NCBI GenBank assembly: GCA_903873715.1
Contig: CAIQPS010000107.1
Location: 1 to 53,455, forward strand
DNA length: 53,455 nt
Source of the DNA: an uncultured Actinomycetes bacterium
Lineage (GTDB): Bacteria; Actinomycetota; Thermoleophilia; RBG-16-64-13
Direction of reading: 5' to 3'
Below, piece by piece: positions 32,726 to 41,092 of the stretch (its first letter is position 1; each line of letters opens with the position of its first letter). The translations under genes were made by a program, and so were the position numbers. The notes under the pieces are model-generated. The model saw only the letters and a program-made list of their open reading frames with translations. It was not told the DNA's origin and did no database searches.

Positions 32726-33937
32726 ATGGCCGAGAACCTCGTCACCTACTGCGTCGTCCACCAGCCGCGCCGCATCAAGCTGCCGGCCCACGTGATCCCC
32801 AAGGGGACCAAGCCCGCCCAGATGGCCGGCTACCTTCTCGACGACGTCATGAACAAGCGCTACTTCGACAAGGTCGCGAAGTGGTGCTACTACCCCGCGT
32901 GCCAGATGTTCCTCGACATGCTGGATGCCGGATACAAGCTCGGCATCGGCTTCTCGGTGAGCTACCTGTGGCAGCTCGAGCGCTGGGACAAGGCGCTCAC
33001 GGCGCTGTTCCGCAAGCTGGTGGCCCATCCGAACTGCGAGCTCGTGGGCGTCGAACCGTATCACAGCTTCGCTTTTGCCCTGGATATCAAGCTTTTTCAG
33101 AAGGAGATGAAACGGGGCAAGGATTTCGCCGAAGCCTTCTTCGACAAAGAGATCCGCGTGACCGACACCACCGAGATGGTGATGAACAACGAGATCTACT
33201 ACGCCCTGCTCCAGTCGGGCTACAGCGCCGGCATGCTGGACGGGCGCAAGTGGGTGCTCGATTGGCGGGAGGCCACCCACCTCTACAGCTACGACGAGCG
33301 CGAACTGGGCCTGTTCTGCCGCCACCACGAGTTGTCCGACGACGTAGGCTACCGCTTCAGCAACAAGACCTGGGCCGGATATCCGCTGAAGTCCGACACC
33401 TACGCGTCCAATCTGCGCGAGGCCTGGGGCGATCTCGTGTTCATCGGCTGGGATTTCGAGACCTTCGGCGAGCACCACAACGTCGACACGGGCATCTTCG
33501 ACTTCATGCGGACGCTGCCGGCGCAGCTCAAGAAGCAGGGCGTGAAGTGCCTGACGCCCAGCGAGGCCGTGGATGAGTTCGGGGGCGCCTTCAAGCCGAG
33601 CCTGCCGCTGCCGGAGTTCGGCACCACCTGGGCCGGATCGGGCGGGATGGAGTTCTTCCTGGGCAACGCGTCGCAGCAGGCCATCTTCAGGCTGATGCAC
33701 TCGGTGCTCCACAAGGCCCGGCTCACCGGGAACAAGACCCTCATAGACCTGGCTCTGTGGCTCCTCCAGTCGGACAACCTGCATCTCATCCAGTGGGCGG
33801 GCCGGTCGGGCTCGGAGGCCGAGGTGTCGGCCTACTTCACGCCGGACGAGTGGTGGGACCTGGGTCCGGACAGGATCCTGACCGAGCAGCAGCGCGTGTA
33901 TACCAACTTCGTCCGGGCGATGGATGAGTACGTATGA
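32726..33937 (+). CDS. GH57 family alpha-glucan-acting enzyme (amylase/glucanotransferase type)
   Basis: A 403-residue GH57 protein. Motif I is VHQP (residues 11-14), motif II is GVEPYHS (108-114), motif III is NNEIYY with the predicted nucleophile Glu156, and motif IV is GWDFETFGEHH with the predicted acid/base Asp243. Motif IV closely follows the DYETFGEH pattern of archaeal GH57 alpha-amylases, and motif III the NTELIY pattern. GH57 enzymes include alpha-amylases, 4-alpha-glucanotransferases and branching enzymes; motifs alone do not decide. No signal peptide, so it should act inside the cell with the upstream glycosyltransferase. An AGGAGG site precedes ATG 32726. It overlaps the next gene by 14 bases. 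Confidence 0.9.
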   Translation: MAENLVTYCVVHQPRRIKLPAHVIPKGTKPAQMAGYLLDDVMNKRYFDKVAKWCYYPACQMFLDMLDAGYKLGIGFSVSYLWQLERWDKALTALFRKLVAHPNCELVGVEPYHSFAFALDIKLFQKEMKRGKDFAEAFFDKEIRVTDTTEMVMNNEIYYALLQSGYSAGMLDGRKWVLDWREATHLYSYDERELGLFCRHHELSDDVGYRFSNKTWAGYPLKSDTYASNLREAWGDLVFIGWDFETFGEHHNVDTGIFDFMRTLPAQLKKQGVKCLTPSEAVDEFGGAFKPSLPLPEFGTTWAGSGGMEFFLGNASQQAIFRLMHSVLHKARLTGNKTLIDLALWLLQSDNLHLIQWAGRSGSEAEVSAYFTPDEWWDLGPDRILTEQQRVYTNFVRAMDEYV

Positions 33938-36455
33938 GCCATCCGGCGAGGCGGCGCAGCCTGTAGGCGGGGAGGCCTCGCCTTCCAGTGAGGCGGCGCA
34001 GCCGGGCGCCGGACCACCACCCGATGAGGCGCCGCAGCCGGCCCGGACGCCGCACACCTGCGTCGCGTTCGTCTGGCACATGCATCAGCCGTACTACCGC
34101 TCGGCGCGGACCGGCACCTTCCAGATGCCGTGGGCCCGCCTTCACGCCATCAAGGACTACCTCGACATGGTGGAGATCCTGGCGGCCTATCCGACCATCC
34201 ACCAGACGTTCAACCTGGTGCCGTCGCTGGTGGAGCAACTCGAGGACTACGCCGCGGGCGGCTTGCCGCTGCGCGCCGATGAGGCGCCGGGCTCGGGGCG
34301 GGGCGGGGAGGGCCACTCGGCCCGGGCCGCAGCCTCTGAGGCGCCGGCCCCCGGCGGCGCGGACCTTGCGGTGCCGCACCCCGGCGGACCCGCAGGTGGC
34401 GCTTCGCGCCCGGCGGCGCCCCCCGTCGCCGACCTCTACTGGCACCACACCATCAAGCCTGCCGCCGACCTGCTGCCGAGCGAATGCGCCTTCGTGGTCG
34501 AACGCATGTGCGAACGCCCCGACCACCCGCGCGCCAAGTCGCACCCGCGCTACCTGGAACTGGCCCACAAGCGGCAATCCGACGCCTGCAAGGGCTGGGA
34601 CTCCTGCGCGGCCGGCTTCACCGTCCAGGAGTTGCTCGACCTCCAGGTGTGGTTCAACCTCTCCTGGTTCGACCCGACCCTCCTGGAGACCGAGCCGCTC
34701 CTCGGCCTCGTGCAGAAGGGCCGCGACTTCAGCGAGGAGGACAAGCTCGTCCTCGCGCAGGTGCAGAACGACACCTTCCGCAAGATCATCCCCGCGTACC
34801 GGCAGGCGCTGGCGACCGGACAGATCGAGGTGTCCACGACCCCGTACTACCATCCGATCCTCCCGCTGCTGGCCAACACCGACTCCGCCCGGATCGCCGC
34901 GGGCGACACCATCCTGCCGCATCGCCGCTTCTCGCATCCCGAGGACGCGTGGGAGCAGGTCGATGCCGGCGTGGCAAAGCACGAGCAGGTCTTCGGAGCA
35001 AGGCCGCAAGGGATGTGGTGCTCGGAACAGTCGGTCGGGGAGGACGTGCTGCCGCTCCTGATGCGGGCCGGCATCGAGTGGACCATCAGCGACCAGGCGG
35101 TCTTGGACCGGTCCGTGGCAGGAAGTGCCGCGGCGCCGGCGGCCGGCGGGCCGGAGGCGGGCCACGCCCCCCGGGGCGTCTCGCCCTACAAGCCGTACCT
35201 GCTGCAGCGCGAGGAGGGCGACGTGACCATCGTCTTCCGCGACCACACCCTGTCGGACCTCATCGGCTTCGGCTACCAGAGTTGGGATTCCCGCGATGCC
35301 GCGCTCGATCTGCTAGGCCGGATCCGCTCGATAGGCGATGCGGTGCGCGCTGAGGCGGGAACTCCGGCCCCCGGACCGGCGCAGGCAGGGGCGGCGGCGT
35401 CCCAACCGGCGGGAGCCGGAACGGGTGCGGCGCCTCAGCGCCCCAGCGATCCGCCGCTGGTCGTCATCGCCCTCGACGGAGAGAACGCCTGGGAGTACTA
35501 CCCCCACGATGGGCGTGATTTCCTGCACTTTCTTTACGAAGGGTTGGCGGCGGACCCGGACATCCGCTGCGTCACCGTCTCCGAGTACCTGCGGGATCAC
35601 CCGGCCACGGCTCGCCTCGACTGGCTCCATACCGGCTCCTGGATCGGTGGCGACCTGCGCACCTGGAGCGGGGATCCGGGGCACAACGCCGCCTGGGACC
35701 TGCTGCACGACGCCCGCGACCTGGCCGCGTGGCGGCGCCGGTCGCCGGACACTCCGGCCGAGACCGCCGAAGCGGCCTGGCGCCACATCATGGTGGCCGA
35801 GGGCAGCGACTGGTTCTGGTGGTTCGGCGAGCATCACCACACTGAACTCGACTACGTCTGGGACCTGGAGTTCCGCCAGCACCTGCAGGAGGTCTACCGC
35901 CGCCTCGGGGAGCCGATACCCATCCGCCTCTACCTGCCGGTGTTCGCAACGGCTGCTGAGGCCGCACCCATACTGCCCTCGGCCATGATCACCCCGGCAC
36001 TCAACGGCCGCATCACCGGCGAGGACGGCTGGGACAAGGCGGGTATCCTCCCTCCCGACCACCCATCCACCATGCAGCGGACGGAGGGGGCGCGCATCGT
36101 AGAAGCCCGGTTCGGCTGGGGCCGGGAACATCTCTACCTGCTACTCGTACCGCGCGACCGGTCGGACCTCGACGGGCTCGAGATAGACCTCACGGTGACG
36201 CCCACCGCCCCCGAGGATGAATCCGTCTTCCGCCTGAGGCTGGCCGGGGACGGCCGGTTGGGTGTCGAATGCCTCCGCCGCGGGCACCTGGTGGGAACGG
36301 CCAGCGGCGCCTGGGACGATGTCGTGGAGATAGCTCTGCCTCTGGACCCCGCCACCATGAGCGACGACGAACGATTGGCCCTGCTGCTACGCGTCGGCCG
36401 AGGGGGCATGACGGACCATGTTTTCAGATCCACAGGCCTTGCACCGGTCCGCTGA
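33924..36455 (+). CDS. Second GH57 family protein with C-terminal glucodextranase-like domain
   Basis: An 843-residue GH57 protein. After a low-complexity, Pro/Ala-rich start with EA(A/P)QP repeats comes motif I WHMHQPYY (HQP at residues 54-56). Candidate catalytic groups are Glu in GMWCSEQSV (about 368) and Asp in ALDGENAWEYY (about 518), with the family marker EGSDWFWWFGEHH near 630. Two Pro/Ala-rich inserts (about 125-170 and 475-510) interrupt the barrel. The last 150 residues (from GWDKAGIL) resemble a beta-sandwich DOMON/glucodextranase C-domain. Its ATG overlaps the first GH57 gene by 14 bases. It probably trims or branches the polymer made by the clustered glycosyltransferase; exact activity is unknown. 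Confidence 0.88.
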   Translation: MSTYEPSGEAAQPVGGEASPSSEAAQPGAGPPPDEAPQPARTPHTCVAFVWHMHQPYYRSARTGTFQMPWARLHAIKDYLDMVEILAAYPTIHQTFNLVPSLVEQLEDYAAGGLPLRADEAPGSGRGGEGHSARAAASEAPAPGGADLAVPHPGGPAGGASRPAAPPVADLYWHHTIKPAADLLPSECAFVVERMCERPDHPRAKSHPRYLELAHKRQSDACKGWDSCAAGFTVQELLDLQVWFNLSWFDPTLLETEPLLGLVQKGRDFSEEDKLVLAQVQNDTFRKIIPAYRQALATGQIEVSTTPYYHPILPLLANTDSARIAAGDTILPHRRFSHPEDAWEQVDAGVAKHEQVFGARPQGMWCSEQSVGEDVLPLLMRAGIEWTISDQAVLDRSVAGSAAAPAAGGPEAGHAPRGVSPYKPYLLQREEGDVTIVFRDHTLSDLIGFGYQSWDSRDAALDLLGRIRSIGDAVRAEAGTPAPGPAQAGAAASQPAGAGTGAAPQRPSDPPLVVIALDGENAWEYYPHDGRDFLHFLYEGLAADPDIRCVTVSEYLRDHPATARLDWLHTGSWIGGDLRTWSGDPGHNAAWDLLHDARDLAAWRRRSPDTPAETAEAAWRHIMVAEGSDWFWWFGEHHHTELDYVWDLEFRQHLQEVYRRLGEPIPIRLYLPVFATAAEAAPILPSAMITPALNGRITGEDGWDKAGILPPDHPSTMQRTEGARIVEARFGWGREHLYLLLVPRDRSDLDGLEIDLTVTPTAPEDESVFRLRLAGDGRLGVECLRRGHLVGTASGAWDDVVEIALPLDPATMSDDERLALLLRVGRGGMTDHVFRSTGLAPVR
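33948..34039 (+). repeat. Three in-frame copies of GAGGC(G/C)GCGCAGCC-type repeat
   Basis: GAGGCGGCGCAGCC occurs at 33948-33961 and 33990-34003, and GAGGCGCCGCAGCC at 34026-34039. Spacings of 42 and 36 bases keep frame, giving EAAQP, EAAQP and EAPQP in the N-terminal linker of the second GH57 protein. Confidence 0.75.
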
Positions 36456-36470
36456 CACGGTGGTGAAACC

Positions 36471-37361
36471 ATGAAATTCCTGCAAAATGTCACGTTTCTT
36501 ACGGACTTCGGCACTGCCGGGGGCTACGTGGCCGCCTGCGAAGCGACCATCGTCCGGATATCCCGGGACGCGCGGGTCTTCCACATCTCCCACGAGGTCC
36601 CGGTCGGCGACGTGGCCGCGGGTGCGCTGGTGCTCGCCCGGGTGGCGCCGCTGTACCCCGAGTCGGTGCATCTGGCCGTGGTGGACCCGGGTGTGGGCAC
36701 CGTGCGGCGGGCGTTGGCACTGTCGACGGCCCGGGGTGACTACCTGGTGGGACCGGACAATGGGCTTCTGCTGGATGCTGCCGAAGCGCTCGGGGGTCTG
36801 ACCGGGGGCTGGGCGCTCGACGCCGCTCGGGTCCGGACCACGGCGGGCCTCCCCGCGGGCGGCGTCTCGAGCACGTTCCACGGCCGCGACCTCTTCTCGC
36901 CCGCGACGGCGCTTCTCGCCTCCGGGTCCGACCCCGCGTCCCTCGGCGACCCGCTCGACCCGGTCACGCTGGTCCGGCTCGAACCTCGGTCGGCTGCCCG
37001 AGTCGACGGAGGGGTGACGGCGCCGATCATCGAGATAGACCGCTTCGGCAACATCGGTCTGGGGGCGGACTTCGAGGGACTGACCTCGGGCGCGGAGGGC
37101 TCCCTGTTCCTCGTCGAGGTGGAGGATGACGGCGCGCCGGAGTGGACCGCCCGCCTTGCACGGACCTACGGCGACCTCCGCCCCGGCGAACTCGGCCTAA
37201 TCCAGGACTCGTGGGGACAGGCGGCCCTCACTCTTAACGGGGCAAGTGCGGCACAATGTCTAGGAGTGGGGCTCGGCGCCATGGTGACGCTGACCCCCGC
37301 CACGGGAACGGAGATGCACTCAGCACCGCCCGCCCGCGAGAAACCACAGGAAGAGGACTGA
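36471..37361 (+). CDS. SAM hydrolase (DUF62, S-adenosyl-L-methionine hydroxide adenosyltransferase family)
   Basis: A 296-residue protein of the DUF62/chlorinase-fluorinase family. Conserved elements are FLTDFGTAGGYVA (catalytic-site Asp), VVDPGVGT, LVGPDNGLL, STFHGRDLFSPA (Arg and His of the Asp-Arg-His water-activating set) and IEIDRFGNIG. The DRH set argues for hydrolysis of SAM to adenosine and methionine rather than halogenation. It follows the GH57 gene by 15 bases and overlaps rlmN by one base (TGATG), so one transcript is likely. Physiological role of the family is unclear; proximity to the SAM-dependent enzyme RlmN is worth noting. Confidence 0.9.
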   Translation: MKFLQNVTFLTDFGTAGGYVAACEATIVRISRDARVFHISHEVPVGDVAAGALVLARVAPLYPESVHLAVVDPGVGTVRRALALSTARGDYLVGPDNGLLLDAAEALGGLTGGWALDAARVRTTAGLPAGGVSSTFHGRDLFSPATALLASGSDPASLGDPLDPVTLVRLEPRSAARVDGGVTAPIIEIDRFGNIGLGADFEGLTSGAEGSLFLVEVEDDGAPEWTARLARTYGDLRPGELGLIQDSWGQAALTLNGASAAQCLGVGLGAMVTLTPATGTEMHSAPPAREKPQEED

Positions 37362-38785
37362 TGGCAGACGACCGGCGACGCAACCAGCCGCCACGAGACG
37401 ACAGCGCCAAGCGAGGCGGGAAGGAACGCACCACGCCCACCCGCCCCGGGACCCGCCCAGCGCCAGGCAGGCCGGCACCAGGTAGGCCGGCCGGTGGTAG
37501 GCCGGCGGGGGGTAGGCCGGCTGGGCAGACTGGGCAGACGGGTGCTCGACCGGCAACTGGCCGGCGCGGCGCCGCCCGCCCCACCACTTCTCCGGCTCCC
37601 CAACCCGTCCGCAAACCCGACAACTCGCCGCCGGCTCTGCTGGAGCTCTATCGCCCGGACCTCGCCGCCGTGCTTTCCGCGGCCGACGCCCCCGGTTTCC
37701 GGTACGCGCAGGTGCTCGAGCATCTTCTGAAGCGCCCTGCGGAGAGCTTCGCCGAAGCGAGCAACCTCCCGGCGGATATGCGCGCGTCCCTCGATGCGGC
37801 CGGGACGTCCACGCTGACCATCGCCGCGACGCGGCGCGCCCCCGACGGCACCATCAAACTGCTCCTCCAGGCCCGCGACGGCGCGCAGGTGGAAGCCGTT
37901 CTGATGCCGTACGGGAATCGCCTGACCGTTTGCATCTCCAGCCAGGTGGGCTGCGCCGTCGGCTGCGCCTTCTGCGCGACGGGCGCGCTCGGTTTCCGGC
38001 GCAACCTATCTGCCGCCGAGATCGTCGACCAACTCCGGGCGGCCGCGACGGTTTCTGCCTCTGAGCAGCGACTTTCCAACGTCGTCTACATGGGGATGGG
38101 AGAACCGCTGCTCAATCTCGGGGCCGTGCTCGACTCGGTCCGCATACTCACCGCGCCCGCCGGACTGGGCCTGGGGCACCGCTCGCTGTCGATCTCCACT
38201 GTCGGGATCCCCAGCGGCATCGTGCGACTGGCCCGGACGGAGCCGCAGGTGAACCTGGCTCTCTCGCTGCACGCGGCGGATGACGAGACCCGGGCGCTGC
38301 TCATTCCGGACCAATTCCGGCACCCTCTCGAGGATGTGCTGGACGCCGCCTGGCAGCATTTCGACGTCACCAGGCGCAAACTGCTGGTCGAGTACGTGCT
38401 GATCGACGGAGTCAACGACTCCATCGACGATGCTCGCCGGCTGGCGGCGCTCCTGCGCGGTCATGTCGTCACGGTGAACCTACTCGCCTGGAACCCGATC
38501 GCTCCGGAAGCCGCCCCGCCGGCCCCTGCGCCCGACTCCTCCTCGGCGGCCGGTCGGCGCCCCGGTCCCCGTCCCGCGGCAGGCCGGCGTCGGTTCGTCC
38601 CGGCGAGCCCTGCGGCGGTCGCTGCTTTCAGAACGGCCCTGAGAGACGCCCACATCGAAGCGGTTGTGCGGCAGAGTAAGGGAGCAGGTATCGAGGCAGC
38701 TTGCGGCCAACTGGCAGCGACCATGCGGTCCTACGAAGGCCCCGGAGGACAGGGGAGACCCGGTGGCGGCGACAAGGAGATTTGA
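37361..38785 (+). CDS. rlmN: RlmN-type 23S rRNA/tRNA A2503/A37 C2-methyltransferase (radical SAM)
   Basis: A 474-residue protein, about 90 longer than typical RlmN because of a basic, Pro/Gly/Arg-rich N-terminal extension (residues 1-88) encoded by a 15-base tandem repeat. The radical-SAM cluster is CAVGCAFC (Cys about 197, 201, 204), preceded by the family Cys in TVCISSQVG. The second catalytic Cys is near 447 in EAACGQLA. GMGEPLLN, SISTVGIPSGI and LSLHAADDETR are standard RlmN/Cfr blocks. It methylates C2 of A2503 in 23S rRNA, and often A37 of tRNAs. A Pro/Ala/Arg-rich insert lies at about 385-410. ATG 37361 overlaps the previous stop. Cfr is less likely given this chromosomal context. Confidence 0.94.
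   Translation: MADDRRRNQPPRDDSAKRGGKERTTPTRPGTRPAPGRPAPGRPAGGRPAGGRPAGQTGQTGARPATGRRGAARPTTSPAPQPVRKPDNSPPALLELYRPDLAAVLSAADAPGFRYAQVLEHLLKRPAESFAEASNLPADMRASLDAAGTSTLTIAATRRAPDGTIKLLLQARDGAQVEAVLMPYGNRLTVCISSQVGCAVGCAFCATGALGFRRNLSAAEIVDQLRAAATVSASEQRLSNVVYMGMGEPLLNLGAVLDSVRILTAPAGLGLGHRSLSISTVGIPSGIVRLARTEPQVNLALSLHAADDETRALLIPDQFRHPLEDVLDAAWQHFDVTRRKLLVEYVLIDGVNDSIDDARRLAALLRGHVVTVNLLAWNPIAPEAAPPAPAPDSSSAAGRRPGPRPAAGRRRFVPASPAAVAAFRTALRDAHIEAVVRQSKGAGIEAACGQLAATMRSYEGPGGQGRPGGGDKEI
37469..37528 (+). repeat. 15-base tandem repeat in rlmN 5' region
   Basis: AGGCCGGC recurs at 37469, 37484, 37499 and 37514, an exact 15-base period, with the rest of each unit diverged (GT/GG-rich). It encodes the GRPA-type repeats in the N-terminal extension of RlmN. 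Copy number probably varies between strains. Confidence 0.85.
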
Positions 38786-38886
38786 CCAGCGACCCTGCCT
38801 CCAGCACCCTCAGGCGCCTGATGGACGGGTGGTCTTACCATTCACATGACTGCGGAGGCCTCTGAAGCAGAGGAGCGAGGCGGGAT

Positions 38887-39405
38887 CTAGTACTCGATGC
38901 CCTTCTTGGCGGGCACGCGCTCGTCGAAGGCGTGCTTGATCGGCCGCATCTCGGTGACGGTATCGGCGGCGGCGATGAGGCCGGCCGAGGCGTTCCGACC
39001 GGTGATGATCACCGAGAGACGTTCGGGCTTGCCTGCGAGGAGGTCCAGGATCTCCTGTTCGGAGATGTACCCCTCGGTCACGGCGTAATTGAGTTCGTCG
39101 AGCACGAGAAGGTCGTACTCGTCGGAGAGGGCGAGCCGCCGCGCGAGATCCCAGGCTTCCCTGGCAAAGGCCATCGGAATGGAAGGATCGGCCGTTTTCC
39201 AGGTAAAACCCGAACCGATGCGGTGGAACTCGACGTTGGGGAACTTCTCGAAGGCGTTCGCCTCCCCGTAGTTCCCGCTCCCCTTGATGAACTGGACGAT
39301 GGCGACCCTCTGACCGTGGCCCGCGGCGCGCAAGGCCGTGCCGAAGGCTGCGGTCGTCTTGCCCTTGCCGTCGCCGGTGTTGACGATGATGCGCCCCTTG
39401 CTCAT
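38887..39405 (-). CDS. cobO: Cob(I)yrinic acid a,c-diamide adenosyltransferase
   Basis: A 172-residue protein of the CobO/BtuR/CobA type, which transfers the adenosyl group of ATP to Co(I) corrinoids to make coenzyme B12. The P-loop is GDGKGKTTAAFG near the N-terminus, followed by VAIVQFIKG, and YDLLVLDELNYA provides the Walker B-like segment. Length matches the family (about 170-200). No other cobalamin gene is in the window, so it probably serves salvage or a pathway elsewhere. Its ATG overlaps the Roadblock gene stop by 4 bases. Confidence 0.94.
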   Translation of the reverse strand: MSKGRIIVNTGDGKGKTTAAFGTALRAAGHGQRVAIVQFIKGSGNYGEANAFEKFPNVEFHRIGSGFTWKTADPSIPMAFAREAWDLARRLALSDEYDLLVLDELNYAVTEGYISEQEILDLLAGKPERLSVIITGRNASAGLIAAADTVTEMRPIKHAFDERVPAKKGIEY

Positions 39406-39782
39406 CCACCCGCCTTGCCCGTGGAGAGCTGCCCGAGCAGGATGCCTACGGAACCCGGTGCAGCCAGGAGGGCCAGCATCACATCCGGCGTGAACGGAGC
39501 GAAGACCACGGTCAGGCCTTCGAATTCGATGCTCATGGTGTCCAGCGGGCCGGCGCTGACTTGGTGGCCGAACCGCTGGGCGCTCCTGACCGTATCGACC
39601 GCCAGGGCCGCGATGCTTGCGGTATCCACGCCGTCTTTGGCCATGCTGCTCACCACCAGACCCTGATCGGAGACGAGAAGGGCCGCCTTGATGCCGGGGA
39701 TGGCCAGGTAGCCCGCGAGAGCCTGCTTGAGTGGGTCCGACCCCATCGATGCGGTCTTACCCTGCTGGTGGTCGTCGGGCAT
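39402..39782 (-). CDS. Roadblock/LC7-domain protein (MglB-like)
   Basis: A 126-residue protein of the Roadblock/LC7 fold: IPGIKAALLVSDQGLVVSS, then DTASIAALAVDTVRSAQRFG, and FEGLTVVFAPFTPDVMLALLA, ending in the GSVGILLGQL helix. In bacteria, such proteins (MglB, the actinobacterial multi-roadblock families) regulate small Ras-like GTPases. No GTPase gene is close by, and the upstream partner is an unknown 109-residue protein that abuts it directly. A regulatory-complex role is inferred only. Confidence 0.8.
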   Translation of the reverse strand: MPDDHQQGKTASMGSDPLKQALAGYLAIPGIKAALLVSDQGLVVSSMAKDGVDTASIAALAVDTVRSAQRFGHQVSAGPLDTMSIEFEGLTVVFAPFTPDVMLALLAAPGSVGILLGQLSTGKAGG

Positions 39783-40112
39783 TCAGCGCTCCTCTTCGAT
39801 CCCGGCCTTGAGAAGTTGCAGTCGGATGAGCAGTGCGGCGCGCTCGGCTTCCGCCGCCTGACGATAGCCTATTTTCAGCCCATCCGTGAGCCGCGCGAGT
39901 TCAGAGATGAACAACCCGGTACGGACCAGACCGCCGCCCCCAGTCTCGGAGCCGGACGCCTGCGGGGCAAGCAGGTCACCCTCCGGCCAACTCACGATGG
40001 AATCGCCTGAGAGGAAGAGGGAGTTGGTCTCGGTAAGAGAAAGAACGACCTTCGCAGTCACCACATGACGGCCGGTGGTCGGATCGGCGCCATGGGTGAC
40101 TGCGAAGGACAT
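39783..40112 (-). CDS. Unknown protein abutting the Roadblock gene
   Basis: A 109-residue protein not assigned to any family. The first half looks beta-rich (VVTAKVVLSLTETNSLFLSGDS), a Gly/Ser linker follows, and the C-terminal half is a single long helix (SELARLTDGLKIGYRQAAEAERAALLIRLQLLKAG). It starts 21 bases after the SIMPL lipoprotein stop, and its stop is followed at once by the Roadblock ATG with no gap, so the two proteins are probably made together and may interact. A GGAG sequence precedes the ATG. Confidence 0.65.
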   Translation of the reverse strand: MSFAVTHGADPTTGRHVVTAKVVLSLTETNSLFLSGDSIVSWPEGDLLAPQASGSETGGGGLVRTGLFISELARLTDGLKIGYRQAAEAERAALLIRLQLLKAGIEEER

Positions 40113-40133
40113 CGGGCTCCTATAGTGCGAAGA

Positions 40134-40997
40134 TCAGTGTTTGAGCGTGTAGGTGACGGTCACGCTAGCGGTCACATCGAGCGTCCCGGCGCTCACAGCG
40201 GGCTCGACAGCCTTGACGGCGTCGGCCTGGGCACCACCGGACGCCGCGTAGATGGGCGTGGGCATCTGGATGGCCTGCTCGTTCACGCTCACCACGTCAC
40301 CTATGGAGACGCCGGCGGCGGCGGCAAGGGACTCGGCCTTGGCCCGAGCATGCGCGACGGCCTGCTTGAGGGCTTCGGTGGCAGCCTTGCTGTCGTCCTT
40401 GAGGCGCCAATCCGGGCCGCTCACCAGCTTGATACCGGCGTCGACACCGACCGCCAGGACCTTGGCGACCGTGGGGGCGTCTTTGAGCGTGATCTTGACA
40501 CTATTGTCGGCGCGGTAGCCCGCCAAGCTCTCTTTCCCGGTGGCCGGGTCGTAGTTCCGGACCGGGTAGAGGGTGATGCTCGACGTCTGGATTGCCGAGT
40601 CCTCGATGCCTGCAGCCTTGAGTTTGGCCAGGAGGTCGTTGGACTGGGTGGAAGTGGCGTCCATCGCGGCCTGAGCCGTCGCGCCGTCGTTTTCGACGGT
40701 CAGCACGATCACGGCTTCATCAGGCGGGCTGGTGACGGTGGCGCTGCCGCTGACGGTCACCGTGTTGGTGGCCCCCGCTCCCGACAGGACCATAGTCTGC
40801 CCGTTGCTGGCAGCGGACCCGTTCGAGCAGCCGGACACTACCACTCCCAGGCTCAGCACGGCGAGCGCGACAAGGCAAACAGCCATGATTTGCAGGAGTT
40901 TAGTTGTCTGACGCCCACCACGGGAGCTGCGCACACGGCACTGGCCGCTATCGTTGTCGCGCCGGCGTCCGCTCTTGTGCGCTGCGATCGGTCCCAT
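40134..40997 (-). CDS. SIMPL-domain (DUF541) lipoprotein
   Basis: A 287-residue exported protein. ATG 40997 has an AGAGGGGT site. A long basic N-region (about 37 residues) leads to a hydrophobic core and a VVSGC lipobox. The mature part is a SIMPL/DUF541 domain: NTVTVSGSATVTSPPDEAVI, then ITLYPVRNYDPATGK, VGVDAGIKLVSGPDW, and AVAHARAKAESLAAAAGVSIGDVVSVNE. The family occurs in outer-envelope and periplasmic proteins of unclear role. It leads a four-gene run with the unknown protein, Roadblock and CobO. Confidence 0.85.
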   Translation of the reverse strand: MGPIAAHKSGRRRDNDSGQCRVRSSRGGRQTTKLLQIMAVCLVALAVLSLGVVVSGCSNGSAASNGQTMVLSGAGATNTVTVSGSATVTSPPDEAVIVLTVENDGATAQAAMDATSTQSNDLLAKLKAAGIEDSAIQTSSITLYPVRNYDPATGKESLAGYRADNSVKITLKDAPTVAKVLAVGVDAGIKLVSGPDWRLKDDSKAATEALKQAVAHARAKAESLAAAAGVSIGDVVSVNEQAIQMPTPIYAASGGAQADAVKAVEPAVSAGTLDVTASVTVTYTLKH

Positions 40998-41092
40998 ATG
41001 TACCCCTCTCTGAGACAGCATTGTAGGCCCGTACGACGGCCGGTCGGCCTTGGTGGGTTCCTGACCTGTTCTTTGCCCGGTCGGCCGGTCTG

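Noticed and set aside
37469-37528. CRISPR-like regular repeat
   Set aside because: The units are 15 bases, contiguous and in-frame within rlmN; no spacers and no cas genes.
38859-38873. Terminator between rlmN and cobO
   Set aside because: CCTCTG-AAG-CAGAGG is only 6 bp with no T-run, too weak to call.
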